DNA of 64,000 bases. Source: Actinotalea alkalitolerans. GTDB taxonomy: Bacteria > Actinomycetota > Actinomycetes > Actinomycetales > Cellulomonadaceae. The notes under the pieces are model-generated. The model saw only the letters and a list, made by a program, of their open reading frames with translations, was not told the DNA's origin and made no database searches. Below, piece by piece: positions 36,265 through 44,805 of the stretch. The stretch's first letter is position 1. The number at the start of each line of letters is the position of its first letter. The stretch covers positions 124,001-188,000 of the forward strand of contig NZ_JAMBPP010000004.1 in the NCBI RefSeq assembly GCF_023369855.1. The letters run 5' to 3'. The position numbers and the translations under genes were made by a program.

Positions 36265-36945
36265 GTGGTAGCCAACGTCCCGCCCCCGCCCGCCGACCGC
36301 GTCGCCGACATCGCGGTCATGATCGTCGACGACCACGAGGTCGTCCGGCGAGGGATCGCCGAGGTGATCGACAGATCCGAGGGGATGGGGGTCGTCGCCG
36401 AGGCGGGGTCGGTCGCCGAGGGCATCCGTCGCGCGAGCCTGGTGCGGCCCCAGGTCATGCTGGTGGACCTGCAGCTGCCCGACGGGACAGGCATCGACCT
36501 GATGACCGCGCTGCGTGAGACCCTCCCGGACACCCGGGCGATCGTCCTGACGAGCTTCGACGACGACGACGCGCTCGCCGCGGCGCTCAAGGCGGGTGCG
36601 GCCGCGTACATCCTCAAGAGCGTGCGTGGCGCCGAGATCGCCGATGTCATCCGCTCGGTCGCGGCGGGGCGCACCCTGCTCGACGAGCGCACGGTCACCC
36701 GGCGTCGGGCCGACCACGACGACCCGACGGCCGACCTGACGCCCAGCGAGCGCAAGGTGCTCGACCTCATCGGCGAGGGGATGTCCAACCGGGAGATCGC
36801 CGAGCGGCTGGGTGTCGCGGAGAAGACCGTCAAGAACCACATCACCTCGCTGCTGTCCAAGATGGGGCTGCAGCGACGCACCCAGGTCGCGGCCTGGGTC
36901 GCCGGGCACAAGCACAGCGCCTGGCGGTCCGAGCCCGGCGACTGA
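36265..36945 (+). CDS. DevR/DosR-like NarL-family response regulator
   Basis: A 226-residue regulator. The receiver has the acidic pair VDDHE, phosphoacceptor Asp68 in VMLVDLQLPDG, Thr96 and Lys118. The LuxR-type DNA-binding domain has LTPSERKVLDLIGEGMSN and the recognition helix AEKTVKNHI, where Lys187, Lys190 and Asn191 correspond to the DNA-contacting Lys-Lys-Asn set of mycobacterial DosR. LLSKMGLQRRTQVA also matches DosR. It is convergent with the sensor kinase gene and probably its partner. A matching DosR-type box lies upstream of cydA. The GTG start is fixed by the -10 hexamer. Confidence 0.9.
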   Translation: MVANVPPPPADRVADIAVMIVDDHEVVRRGIAEVIDRSEGMGVVAEAGSVAEGIRRASLVRPQVMLVDLQLPDGTGIDLMTALRETLPDTRAIVLTSFDDDDALAAALKAGAAAYILKSVRGAEIADVIRSVAAGRTLLDERTVTRRRADHDDPTADLTPSERKVLDLIGEGMSNREIAERLGVAEKTVKNHITSLLSKMGLQRRTQVAAWVAGHKHSAWRSEPGD

Positions 36946-36971
36946 GCCTGCCCCGCGGACCTGCTCCACAG

Positions 36972-36991
36972 GGTGCCCGGTGGCGGGCGCC
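36972..36991. terminator. Hairpin between convergent regulator and kinase genes
   Basis: GGTGCCCG and CGGGCGCC (one G-T pair) form an 8-bp stem with a GTGG loop in the 47-base gap. There is no T run. It could serve as a bidirectional terminator. Confidence 0.5.
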
Positions 36992-36992
36992 G

Positions 36993-38693
36993 TCATCCGC
37001 GTGACAGCGGTGCCCTCCAGGCCAGCAGCGTGCCGCAGCCGCTCACCGCGGTGCCCAGGGTGAACGTGCCGCCGTGCCGTCGCGCCCGTGCCGCGAGGTT
37101 GTCGGTGCCCGATCGGCGGTCGCGCTCGGGGGGAAGGCCGGCGCCGTCGTCCTCGACCTCGACCGTGATGGTGCCCAACGGGCCCGTCCCGCTCAGGTCC
37201 ACCCGGACGGCCACGGACTGTGCCCGCGCGTGACGCGCGGCGTTGGCGAGCCCCTCTCGGACCACCGCGACGACGTCGTCGGCCATGTCCTCACCCACGC
37301 GGTCGTCGAGGGCGCCGGCGTCGCCGTCCTGCGCCTCGGCGGAGTCCAGCACCCTCTTGTCGACCGTGATGAGCAGGGACGGGGCGAAGCCCAGGCCGGT
37401 CCGCGCGAGGGAGGCCTCCCGTCGCAGCCGCTCGGCGAGGGGTGCGGTGGCGTCGGGGTCACGCAGGGCGTGGACGATCGACCGGATCTGCCGGACGGTC
37501 GAGTCCACGTTGTCGAGCGCGTCCTCGATGATGCCGGTCAGCTCGGCCGGGTCGACCCCCCTGGCAGCGCGGCGGCGCACCGTCTCGAGCTGCATCCCGG
37601 TGGCGAAGAGCTGCTGGATCGCCAGGTCGTGCAGGTCACGGGCGATACGCTCCCGCTCGTCCAGCAGGGCCGCGACGTCCTGGGCATGACGGGCCTCGGC
37701 GAGGACCAGCGCCAGGGCCGCCTGTCCGGCGTAGGCCTCGGCTGTGGCCAGGTCGCTCGGGGCGAAGGGCGGGCGCCCGACCCTGCGCAGCAGCATCAGC
37801 ACACCCACCCCGGTCTTGTCCGAGTGCATGGGTGCGTACATCGCGGGACCGAACTGGCGCAGGGCGTCCACACGCATGCTGCGCGAGCGGGACAGCGAGT
37901 CGACGACCAGACCGTTGCCGTCCCGCAGCACGGTCCGCGCCCGACCGTCGTGGGGCATCACGGTGCCGATCAGGTCGTCCGCGCCGGCGCCGTCGACGAT
38001 CTCCATGACCCAGCTGTCCTCGCCGACCCCTGGCAGGACGAGAGCCGCGGTGTCGGCCCCGGCGACCTCGCGCGAGGAGGCCGCGATCCGCGCCAGGACG
38101 TCCTCCTCCTCGGCGCCCGAGAGCAGCATCGTGGTGATCTCCTGGCCGGCGTGGAGCCAGCGCTCGCGCCGCTGCGCGTCCGCGTACATCTGGGCGTTCT
38201 GGATCGCCACGGCAGCCGCGGCGGCGAGGGTGATGACGGCCTCGTCGTCGTCGTCGGAGAACCCTCCGGGCTTCTCCGAGAGGTACAGGTAGCCGAAGAC
38301 CCTGTCACGAACCCGGACCGCGCTGCCCAGGAACGAGCCCATCGGGGGGTGGTTGGGAGGGAAGCCCTTGAAGCTGGGGTGCTGCATCAGGTCGTCGAGC
38401 CGCAGGGTGCCGTGCGGCGGGATGGCGCTCAGGACGCCGATCGCGTGCGGGGGGCGGCCCAGCATGGCTGCGAGCCGCTCGTCCATCCCGGTGTGCACGA
38501 AGGTCGTGGACCGGCCCCGGGAGTCGAGCACGTTGATCGCCGCGTAGCGCGCACCCGTCAGGTCGGCGCTCGCGCTGACGAACCGTTGCAGGACGGTGGG
38601 CAGGTCCAGGTCGGAGGCCAGGCCGAGGGCCGCCTGGAGCAGGTCCGCCGCGGCGAGCGAACCGTCGTGGTGGTCCGTGGGCGGTGGGGACAT
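36993..38693 (-). CDS. DevS/DosS-like two-GAF sensor histidine kinase
   Basis: A 566-residue soluble kinase with tandem GAF domains (about 27-175 and 195-340), a HisKA_3 dimerisation domain with the phospho-His in ARDLHDLAIQQLF, and a HATPase with EGLANAARHARA and DDGAGL. In GAF-1, FPPNHPPM (His115) and FGYLYLSEK (Tyr137, 22 residues later) align with the haem-ligating His149 and distal Tyr171 of DosS, so haem binding is likely. It is the last gene of the cyd operon: its ATG overlaps the cydC stop as TGATG. The regulator gene faces it. The signal (oxygen, NO, CO or redox) cannot be read from sequence. Confidence 0.88.
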   Translation of the reverse strand: MSPPPTDHHDGSLAAADLLQAALGLASDLDLPTVLQRFVSASADLTGARYAAINVLDSRGRSTTFVHTGMDERLAAMLGRPPHAIGVLSAIPPHGTLRLDDLMQHPSFKGFPPNHPPMGSFLGSAVRVRDRVFGYLYLSEKPGGFSDDDDEAVITLAAAAAVAIQNAQMYADAQRRERWLHAGQEITTMLLSGAEEEDVLARIAASSREVAGADTAALVLPGVGEDSWVMEIVDGAGADDLIGTVMPHDGRARTVLRDGNGLVVDSLSRSRSMRVDALRQFGPAMYAPMHSDKTGVGVLMLLRRVGRPPFAPSDLATAEAYAGQAALALVLAEARHAQDVAALLDERERIARDLHDLAIQQLFATGMQLETVRRRAARGVDPAELTGIIEDALDNVDSTVRQIRSIVHALRDPDATAPLAERLRREASLARTGLGFAPSLLITVDKRVLDSAEAQDGDAGALDDRVGEDMADDVVAVVREGLANAARHARAQSVAVRVDLSGTGPLGTITVEVEDDGAGLPPERDRRSGTDNLAARARRHGGTFTLGTAVSGCGTLLAWRAPLSRG

Positions 38694-40456
38694 CAGGACT
38701 CCTGGACTTCGGCGAGCCAGGCGTCGCGGTAGGGGGCGACGCCGTCGTGGTCACGGGCGACCAGCTCGCTGTGCCGACCTCGTGCTCGCACGGTACCGGT
38801 CCTGTCGAGCAGGATCACCTCGTCCGCCCCCTCGAGGCCTGCCAGCCGGTGCGTCACGACCAGGACTCCGCGGTCGGGTGTGAGCGTGCGGTCCAGGAGC
38901 GAGCGGAGCACGGCCTCGCCCCCGGTGTCGAGGTGCTCGGTGGGCTCGTCGACCAGCAGCAGGGGGGCCGGGCACAGCAGCGCCCGGGCGAGCAGCAGTC
39001 GTCGGCGCTCGCCGCCCGAGATGCGCGCGGCGTCGGCACCCAGGACGGTACCCAGGCCCTGGGGCAGCCCGGCGAGCCAGCGCCCGAGCCCCACCGAGGT
39101 CAGCGCGTCCAGCGCCTCGTCCGGGGTCACGTCACCACGACCGACCCGCAGGTTCTCCAGGATCGTGGTGTCGAAGACGTGGGCGTCCTCGGCGGTCATC
39201 GCGACGCGGCTCGCCGCGACCTCGCGAGGCAGGTCGGCCGGTGGGTCGCCGTCCAGGGTCAGGGTGCCGCCGACGGCCGGGAGCAGTCCGGCCAGGGTCA
39301 GCAGCAGGGTGGTCTTGCCCGCCCCGCTCGGCCCGACGACGGCGACCGTCCGTCCGGTGCTCAGGTCGAGGTCGAGGCCCGTGAGCAGCGGTTCCTGCCC
39401 GGGCCAGCCGCAGGCCAGCCCTCGGACCACGAGGCCGCGCCCGGGGGCTGCGGGAGGCATGGGGGCGGGCTGCGTGGCGGTCGGCTCCTGAGCGACCTCG
39501 TCCAGCAGCGACATGATCCGGCGGGCGGCCTGGCGTGAGCGCAGCACCTGCACGCCGGCCGCGGGCATCAACGACACCGCCTCGAAGGCCGCCAACGGGG
39601 TCAGCACGACCACCGCGAGCTCGACTGGCGTGAGCAGCCCCTGGGTCGTGGCCGGGACGGCGAGCGCGAGCGCGGCGAGCACCGCGAGACCGGTCGCGAG
39701 GGGTCCCGCTGCGGCCGCCAGCGCGGCGGGGCGGGCACCGGTGTCGGTCGCCCGCGCGAGGTCTGCCTCGACCCGCGCGAGCTCTCGGCGCAGGTCCGGG
39801 GTGCGCCCCTGGACGGTGAGCTCGCCTGCACCGTCGAGCAGGGCGAGGGTGACCGCGCTCATCTCGACCCGGGCGTGCGCGGTGAGTCGTTCGGTGGTCC
39901 GTGCGGCACGGACCGACCACCAAGGTGCGACGACGCCTGCCAGCACCAGGCAGCCGGCCAGTGCCAGCCCCGCCGTCGGCAGGAAGACCCCCAGGAGAAC
40001 CACGCTGCCCAGGCTGACGACCGCGGCCACCGCTGCCGGCAGCAGGCCCCGGACCACGACGTCGCCCACCGCGTCCACGTCGGCGCCGACCCGGGCGAGC
40101 AGGTCCCCGCGCCGCAGGGCCATCACGGGCTCGGTCCGCCCCACGGCGAGACGTCGGTAGATCTGCTCGCGCAGGGTGGCCATGCCGCGCAGCGCGACGT
40201 CGTGGGAGACGAGCCGTTCGACGTACCGCAGCAGCCCGCGGGAGATGCCGAAGGTGCGGACCGCGACCGCCGCGATGGACAGCTCCATCACCGGTGGCAT
40301 CTGCGAGGCACGCGCGATCAGCCAGGCCGACACGGCTGCCAGGGCCACGGCGCTGCCCAGCCCGCCCGCGCCCGCCAGCACCGCGAGGACCACGCGGCGC
40401 CAGGACACACCCAGCAGCAGGACGGCCCGCCAGAGCGGGTCCTGGCGGCCCGTCAC
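38693..40456 (-). CDS. cydC: Heterodimeric ABC exporter subunit CydC
   Basis: A 587-residue half-transporter with six transmembrane segments and a C-terminal ATPase. Walker A is GPSGAGKTTLL, the signature ISGGERRRLLLARALL, Walker B LLLVDEPTEHLD, and the switch His is in VTHRL. CydDC exports cysteine/glutathione or moves haem and is required to assemble cytochrome bd. GTG at 40456 overlaps the cydD stop as GTGA; a second GTG one codon upstream is possible. It is coupled to the kinase gene downstream. Confidence 0.93.
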   Translation of the reverse strand: MTGRQDPLWRAVLLLGVSWRRVVLAVLAGAGGLGSAVALAAVSAWLIARASQMPPVMELSIAAVAVRTFGISRGLLRYVERLVSHDVALRGMATLREQIYRRLAVGRTEPVMALRRGDLLARVGADVDAVGDVVVRGLLPAAVAAVVSLGSVVLLGVFLPTAGLALAGCLVLAGVVAPWWSVRAARTTERLTAHARVEMSAVTLALLDGAGELTVQGRTPDLRRELARVEADLARATDTGARPAALAAAAGPLATGLAVLAALALAVPATTQGLLTPVELAVVVLTPLAAFEAVSLMPAAGVQVLRSRQAARRIMSLLDEVAQEPTATQPAPMPPAAPGRGLVVRGLACGWPGQEPLLTGLDLDLSTGRTVAVVGPSGAGKTTLLLTLAGLLPAVGGTLTLDGDPPADLPREVAASRVAMTAEDAHVFDTTILENLRVGRGDVTPDEALDALTSVGLGRWLAGLPQGLGTVLGADAARISGGERRRLLLARALLCPAPLLLVDEPTEHLDTGGEAVLRSLLDRTLTPDRGVLVVTHRLAGLEGADEVILLDRTGTVRARGRHSELVARDHDGVAPYRDAWLAEVQES

Positions 40457-42171
40457 CACGCACCCCCGTCGTGGGGTGGGCCGGTGGTCGACGTGCGCGG
40501 TCTGCCGGCCACGGCCACGACGGCGTCGGCGGCCTGTCGCAGGGACGCGCGGTGGGTGACCACGAGCACGGTGCGGCCCCCTTCGCGTGCGGCCTCGATC
40601 ACCTGCCGCACCGTCGCGTCGCCGTCGCTGCCCAGGTGGGCGCTCGGTTCGTCGAGCACCACGAGCTGGGCGTCACCCAGCAGCGCCCGGCTGAGCGCGA
40701 CGCGCTGACGCTGCCCCAGGCTCAGGCCGGCGCCACCCTGCCCGACCGCGGTACCCCACCCGAGCGGGAGCGCCGCGACGACCTCGGCCAGACCGGTCAG
40801 CTCCGCGACCCGGCCGAGCTCCCGGCGGTCGGTGCGGCGACCAGCGGTGACCAGGTCCTCGATCGTCCCGGGGGTCAGCACCGGACGCTGCGGGACCCAG
40901 GCGATCTGCTCCCACCAGGTGCCGGGGTCCACGTCTGCGAGGTCGATGGCCGGGGTGTCGAGGGCGTCGCCCGCGGGGAGCACCTGGACCGTGCCCGTGT
41001 CCCGGTCGCCGAGGGGTATCAGCCCGAGCAGCACCCCCAGGGCAGTGGACTTGCCCGCGCCGTTGGGTCCCACCAGGGCGGTCACCGTTCCCGGGAGGAG
41101 GTCCAGGTCGAGCCCGGCCGGGGCGAGCGCGTCGCGGTCCGGCGCGTCCACACCCAGATCGCGGACCCTGACCGTGCTGCTCCGCAGGTCGGGGGCCGAG
41201 ATGGTCCCACGGACCGGGAGCGGCTGCTCGAGGACGTCGAAGGTCTGCTGGGCCGCGGCGACGCCGTCGGCCGAGGCGTGGAAGTGGGCGCCGACCTGGC
41301 GCAGGGGCAGGTAGACCTCAGGGGCCAGGACCAGCACCGCGAGGGCGGTGGTCAGGTCGAGGTGACCGTAGACGAGGCGGAAGCCGACCCCCACGGCGAC
41401 CAGGGCGACCGACAGGGTCGTCAACAGCTCCAGGACCATGCCGGACAGGAACGCGATCCGCAGCGTGCCCATGGTCGCCGAGCGGTGCGCCTCTCCCAGG
41501 GCTCGCACCCGGTCCGCCGGTCCGCGCTCGCGGCCCAGGGCGCGCAGCGTGGGCAGCCCCGCCACGAGATCGAGGACCTGATGCCCCAGACGCTGCATGA
41601 CCTCCAGGCGCCGGCTGGCGTGGCCCTGGGTGAGCAGGCCGACCAGGACCATGAAGACCGGCACCAGAGGGATCGTCACCGCGATCGTCACCGCGGCGAC
41701 CCAGTCCAGACCCAGCACGACGGCGAGCGCCGCGGGGGTCACGGTCACGGCGAGCAGCAGCTGGGGGAGGTACCGCACGAAGTAGGGCTCGAGCGCGTCG
41801 AGACCGCGGGTCGCCAGCGTCGCCACCGTCGGCCCGTTCCCCGAGATCCACCGCGGCCCCAGACCCACCGCGTGACCGACCACCTGCGCACGGAGCTCGG
41901 CGATGGTCCGGGTCGCGGCCCGGTGGGCGTAGCGCTCCTGGACCGCCGTGACGAGCACCCGCGCACCGATGACCAGTGCCAGCAGCCCGACCGTGGGGGC
42001 GACGTCCGGCCAGCGCGACACCCCGGTGACGACCGGCGCGAGCGCCGCGGCCAGCAGGAGTGCCTGGGCCACCACGAGACCGGCGGTCGCCGCGCCGAGG
42101 CCGGCGGTGAGCAGGACGTAGCGTCGTGCTGCGCGGGCCCTGCGGAGCAGCCGGGGGTCGAGCGGTCTCAC
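40453..42171 (-). CDS. cydD: Heterodimeric ABC exporter subunit CydD
   Basis: A 572-residue partner of CydC. It has six hydrophobic helices in the first 310 residues, with PVFMVLVGLLTQGHASRR in the first intracellular loop region, then the nucleotide-binding domain: GPNGAGKSTALG (Walker A), LSLGQRQRVALSRALL (signature) and LVVLDEPSAHLG (Walker B). GTG at 42171 overlaps the cydB stop by four bases, which fixes the start. It is cotranscribed with cydAB. Confidence 0.93.
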   Translation of the reverse strand: MRPLDPRLLRRARAARRYVLLTAGLGAATAGLVVAQALLLAAALAPVVTGVSRWPDVAPTVGLLALVIGARVLVTAVQERYAHRAATRTIAELRAQVVGHAVGLGPRWISGNGPTVATLATRGLDALEPYFVRYLPQLLLAVTVTPAALAVVLGLDWVAAVTIAVTIPLVPVFMVLVGLLTQGHASRRLEVMQRLGHQVLDLVAGLPTLRALGRERGPADRVRALGEAHRSATMGTLRIAFLSGMVLELLTTLSVALVAVGVGFRLVYGHLDLTTALAVLVLAPEVYLPLRQVGAHFHASADGVAAAQQTFDVLEQPLPVRGTISAPDLRSSTVRVRDLGVDAPDRDALAPAGLDLDLLPGTVTALVGPNGAGKSTALGVLLGLIPLGDRDTGTVQVLPAGDALDTPAIDLADVDPGTWWEQIAWVPQRPVLTPGTIEDLVTAGRRTDRRELGRVAELTGLAEVVAALPLGWGTAVGQGGAGLSLGQRQRVALSRALLGDAQLVVLDEPSAHLGSDGDATVRQVIEAAREGGRTVLVVTHRASLRQAADAVVAVAGRPRTSTTGPPHDGGAW

Positions 42172-43187
42172 CGGCGCAGGAAGGTGAGCCCGGTGTGCTC
42201 GGGGATCTGCTCGGCCGTGATGCGCTTGCGGAACACCCAGTAGGTCCAGCCCTGGTACAGCAGGACGACCGGCGTGAGGATCACGGCGACCCAGGTCATC
42301 ACGGTCAGCGTGTAGTCGGTCGACGACGCGTTGTCGACGGTGAGGGAGTTCGCGGGGTCGAGCGCGGGCATCACGTCGGGGAACATCGACCCGAAGATCA
42401 GCACCACGGCTGCGACGATCGCGACCGCGGACCACGTGAAGGCGATGCCTTCACGACCCACGCGGGTCGCGCGGACGGTACCCAGCAGCGCGACGGCTGC
42501 GACCCCGGTGGCCAGCCAGGTCCACGTCGTGGAGTAGGCGATCTGGGTCCACACCGCCCAGCCCCCCGCGACCAGGAGCGTGACGACCGACAGCCGTGTC
42601 GCCAGTGCCCGGGCACGGTGGCGCACGTCGCCGTCCGTCTTGAGTGCCAGGAAGATCGCCCCGTGGGTCAGGAAGATCAGGAAGGTGGTCGCGCCGCCCA
42701 GCAGCGCGTACGGGTTGAGCAGGTCGAAGAAGGTCCCGACGTACTGGTGGTCGGCGTCCAGGTGGACCCCGCGCACCAGGTTGCCGAAGGCCACGCCCCA
42801 CAGGATCGCCGGCACGACCGACCCGAAGACGATCGCGCGGTCGGCCCAGGCGCGCCAGCCGTCGTCGTCGATCTTGCCGCGCCACTCGAAGGCGACGACG
42901 CGCACGATCAGGGCCACGAGGATGAGCAGCAGCGGGATGTAGAAGCCCGAGAACATCGTGGCGTACCACTCGGGGAAGGCCGCGAAGGTCGCGCCGCCCG
43001 CGGTCAGCAGCCACACCTCGTTGCCGTCCCAGACCGGGCCGATCGTGTTGATCAGGACCCGACGGTCCTTGTCCTTGCGGCCGAGCACGGGCAGCAGCAT
43101 GCCCACACCGAAGTCGAAGCCCTCCAGGACGAGGTAGCCGGTCCACAGGACGGCGATCAGCAGGAACCAGATGACGGCGAGGTCCAT
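42168..43187 (-). CDS. cydB: Cytochrome bd ubiquinol/menaquinol oxidase subunit II
   Basis: A 339-residue membrane subunit with eight to nine helices. GYLVLEGFDFGVGMLLP near the N-terminus and GPVWDGNEVWLL are the family signatures, and WRGKIDDDGWRAW is a cytosolic loop. With CydA it reduces oxygen to water using quinol without proton pumping. The ATG at 43187 has GAGGGG as RBS and lies 11 bases after cydA. Confidence 0.96.
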   Translation of the reverse strand: MDLAVIWFLLIAVLWTGYLVLEGFDFGVGMLLPVLGRKDKDRRVLINTIGPVWDGNEVWLLTAGGATFAAFPEWYATMFSGFYIPLLLILVALIVRVVAFEWRGKIDDDGWRAWADRAIVFGSVVPAILWGVAFGNLVRGVHLDADHQYVGTFFDLLNPYALLGGATTFLIFLTHGAIFLALKTDGDVRHRARALATRLSVVTLLVAGGWAVWTQIAYSTTWTWLATGVAAVALLGTVRATRVGREGIAFTWSAVAIVAAVVLIFGSMFPDVMPALDPANSLTVDNASSTDYTLTVMTWVAVILTPVVLLYQGWTYWVFRKRITAEQIPEHTGLTFLRR

Positions 43188-43198
43188 CGTCGCCCCTC

Positions 43199-44698
43199 TC
43201 AGTACGCGAAGGACAGCGGGCGGTCGGGCGCGCCGTCGTCGGTGGGGTCGGTGTCGTCCGGGCCGGTGCGACGGGCTTCGGGGCTCGGGTCGGTCTCGGT
43301 GTCGGCCACACCCTCGCTGGCGTACCGCTTCATCAGCCGGAACCACACCACGGCGAGCACTCCGTACAACGCGGTGAAGGTGACCATGGAGCCGATCACG
43401 CTCCCCGCCCCGACCGAGGTCGAGACACCGCGCATCGTCAGCAGCCACACGCCGTCGACCCCGGTGGGGTCAGGGTTGGGGTGCACGACCCAGGGCTGAC
43501 GGCCCATCTCGGTGAAGATCCAGCCGAAGGCCGAGGCGAGGAAGGGCATCGGGATCGCGATGATCCCCAGCACGCCGAACCAGCGCTTGTCGGTCACGCG
43601 GCGACCGCGGGTGAGCCAGAGCGAGGCTGCCGCGAGCAGGGCGCTGCCCAGGCCCAGGCCGATCATGAGCCGGAAGCTCCAATAGGTCACAGCAAGGTTG
43701 GGGACGTAGTCGACGTCGGAGCCGTAGAGCTCCTCGTAGCGGGCCTGGAGGTCGTCGACCCCCTCGACGGTCGCGGTGAAGTCGCCCGAGGCGAGGAACG
43801 AGGTCAGGCCGGGGATCTCGATGAGGTGGGTCACCCCGGAGCAGTCGTTGGCGAGGTCACCCACGGCCAGGATCGAGAAGGACGCACCGTCCTCGGTGGC
43901 GCACAGCCCCTCGGCGGCGGCCATCTTCATCGGCTGCTGCTGGAACATGATCTTGGCCTGCCAGTCACCTGTCCCCGCGACGGCGATGCCGGCCACGAGC
44001 ATGGTCACCAGGCCCAACCGGACCGCCGGGCGGTAGACGTCACGAGCGAGGTCCAGGTCGCCGCGACGCGATGCGCGGACCATCCACCACGCGCCGATCC
44101 CCGCCACGAAGGTGCCCGACGTGAGGAAGGCCGCGGCGATCGTGTGGGGGAACGCGGCCAGCAACGTCGGGTTGGTCAGGACCGCGACGATGTCGACCAT
44201 CTCGGCCCGACCGGTCTCGAGGTTGAAGATGGCACCGACGGGGTGCTGCATCCACGAGTTGGCGGCCAGGATGAAGTACGCCGAGAGGTTGGTGGCGATC
44301 GCGACCGCCCAGATGCATGCGAGGTGGATCTTCTTGGGCAGCTTGTCCCAGCCGAAGATCCACAGCCCCAGGAAGGTCGACTCGACGAAGAACGCCGCGA
44401 GGGCCTCCATCGCGAGCGGGGCGCCGAAGACGTCCCCGACGAAGCGGGAGTACTCCGACCAGTTCATCCCGAACTGGAACTCCTGGACGATCCCGGTGGC
44501 CACGCCGATCGCGAAGTTGATCAGCATGAGCTTGCCGAAGAACTTGGTCAGGCGCAGCCAGCGCTCGTTCCCGGTCCGGTACCAGGCCGTCTGCATGATC
44601 GCGACGAGCGGTGCGAGCCCGATCGTCAGCGGCACGAAGATGAAGTGGTAGACGGTCGTGATGCCGAACTGCCAGCGGGCCAGCTCGAGTGCTTCCAC
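43199..44698 (-). CDS. cydA: Cytochrome bd ubiquinol/menaquinol oxidase subunit I
   Basis: A 499-residue haem-bearing subunit. The axial His of haem b595 is in TTVYHFIFVPLTIG (residue 18). FQFGMNWSEYSRFVGD and GWIFTEMGRQPW (the GRQPW quinol-site signature) are intact. The Q-loop is short, as in Gram-positive enzymes. About 45 polar C-terminal residues extend past the last helix. The GTG at 44698 follows AGGAGA. The promoter has TACCGT as -10 with a DosR-type box centred near -41. It heads cydABDC plus a DevS-like kinase. Confidence 0.96.
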   Translation of the reverse strand: MEALELARWQFGITTVYHFIFVPLTIGLAPLVAIMQTAWYRTGNERWLRLTKFFGKLMLINFAIGVATGIVQEFQFGMNWSEYSRFVGDVFGAPLAMEALAAFFVESTFLGLWIFGWDKLPKKIHLACIWAVAIATNLSAYFILAANSWMQHPVGAIFNLETGRAEMVDIVAVLTNPTLLAAFPHTIAAAFLTSGTFVAGIGAWWMVRASRRGDLDLARDVYRPAVRLGLVTMLVAGIAVAGTGDWQAKIMFQQQPMKMAAAEGLCATEDGASFSILAVGDLANDCSGVTHLIEIPGLTSFLASGDFTATVEGVDDLQARYEELYGSDVDYVPNLAVTYWSFRLMIGLGLGSALLAAASLWLTRGRRVTDKRWFGVLGIIAIPMPFLASAFGWIFTEMGRQPWVVHPNPDPTGVDGVWLLTMRGVSTSVGAGSVIGSMVTFTALYGVLAVVWFRLMKRYASEGVADTETDPSPEARRTGPDDTDPTDDGAPDRPLSFAY

Positions 44699-44740
44699 GT
44701 GGGTCTCCTGAACGGTGCCGCGGACCAGTCTGTCCCTCGA

Positions 44741-44746
44741 ACGGTA
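44741..44746 (-). promoter_or_regulatory. cydA -10 hexamer TACCGT
   Basis: TACCGT on the minus strand, 43 bases before the GTG. There is no -35 match at 17 bases, as expected for an activator-dependent promoter. The inferred transcription start is near 44735. Confidence 0.5.
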
Positions 44747-44767
44747 GGAACCCGTCCCGCGAGCGGC

Positions 44768-44785
44768 TTGGGACCTAGGTCCCTC
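44768..44785 (-). promoter_or_regulatory. DosR/DevR-type box upstream of cydA
   Basis: TTGGGACCTAGGTCCCTC holds the perfect palindrome GGGACCTAGGTCCC (44770-44783), that is GGGAC-N4-GTCCC, the core of the mycobacterial DosR box. Its centre lies about 41 bases upstream of the inferred cydA start, the usual distance for DosR activation. The DevR-like regulator that could bind it is encoded at 36265-36945. Confidence 0.65.
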
Positions 44786-44788
44786 TTT

Positions 44789-44805
44789 GGTGACGAGACG
44801 TCACC
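44789..44805. promoter_or_regulatory. Second dyad beside the DosR-type box
   Basis: GGTGACG and CGTCACC are perfect 7-bp arms around AGA, five bases beyond the GGGAC box. It looks like a protein-binding site for another factor acting on cydA or rne; the binder is unknown. Confidence 0.45.
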
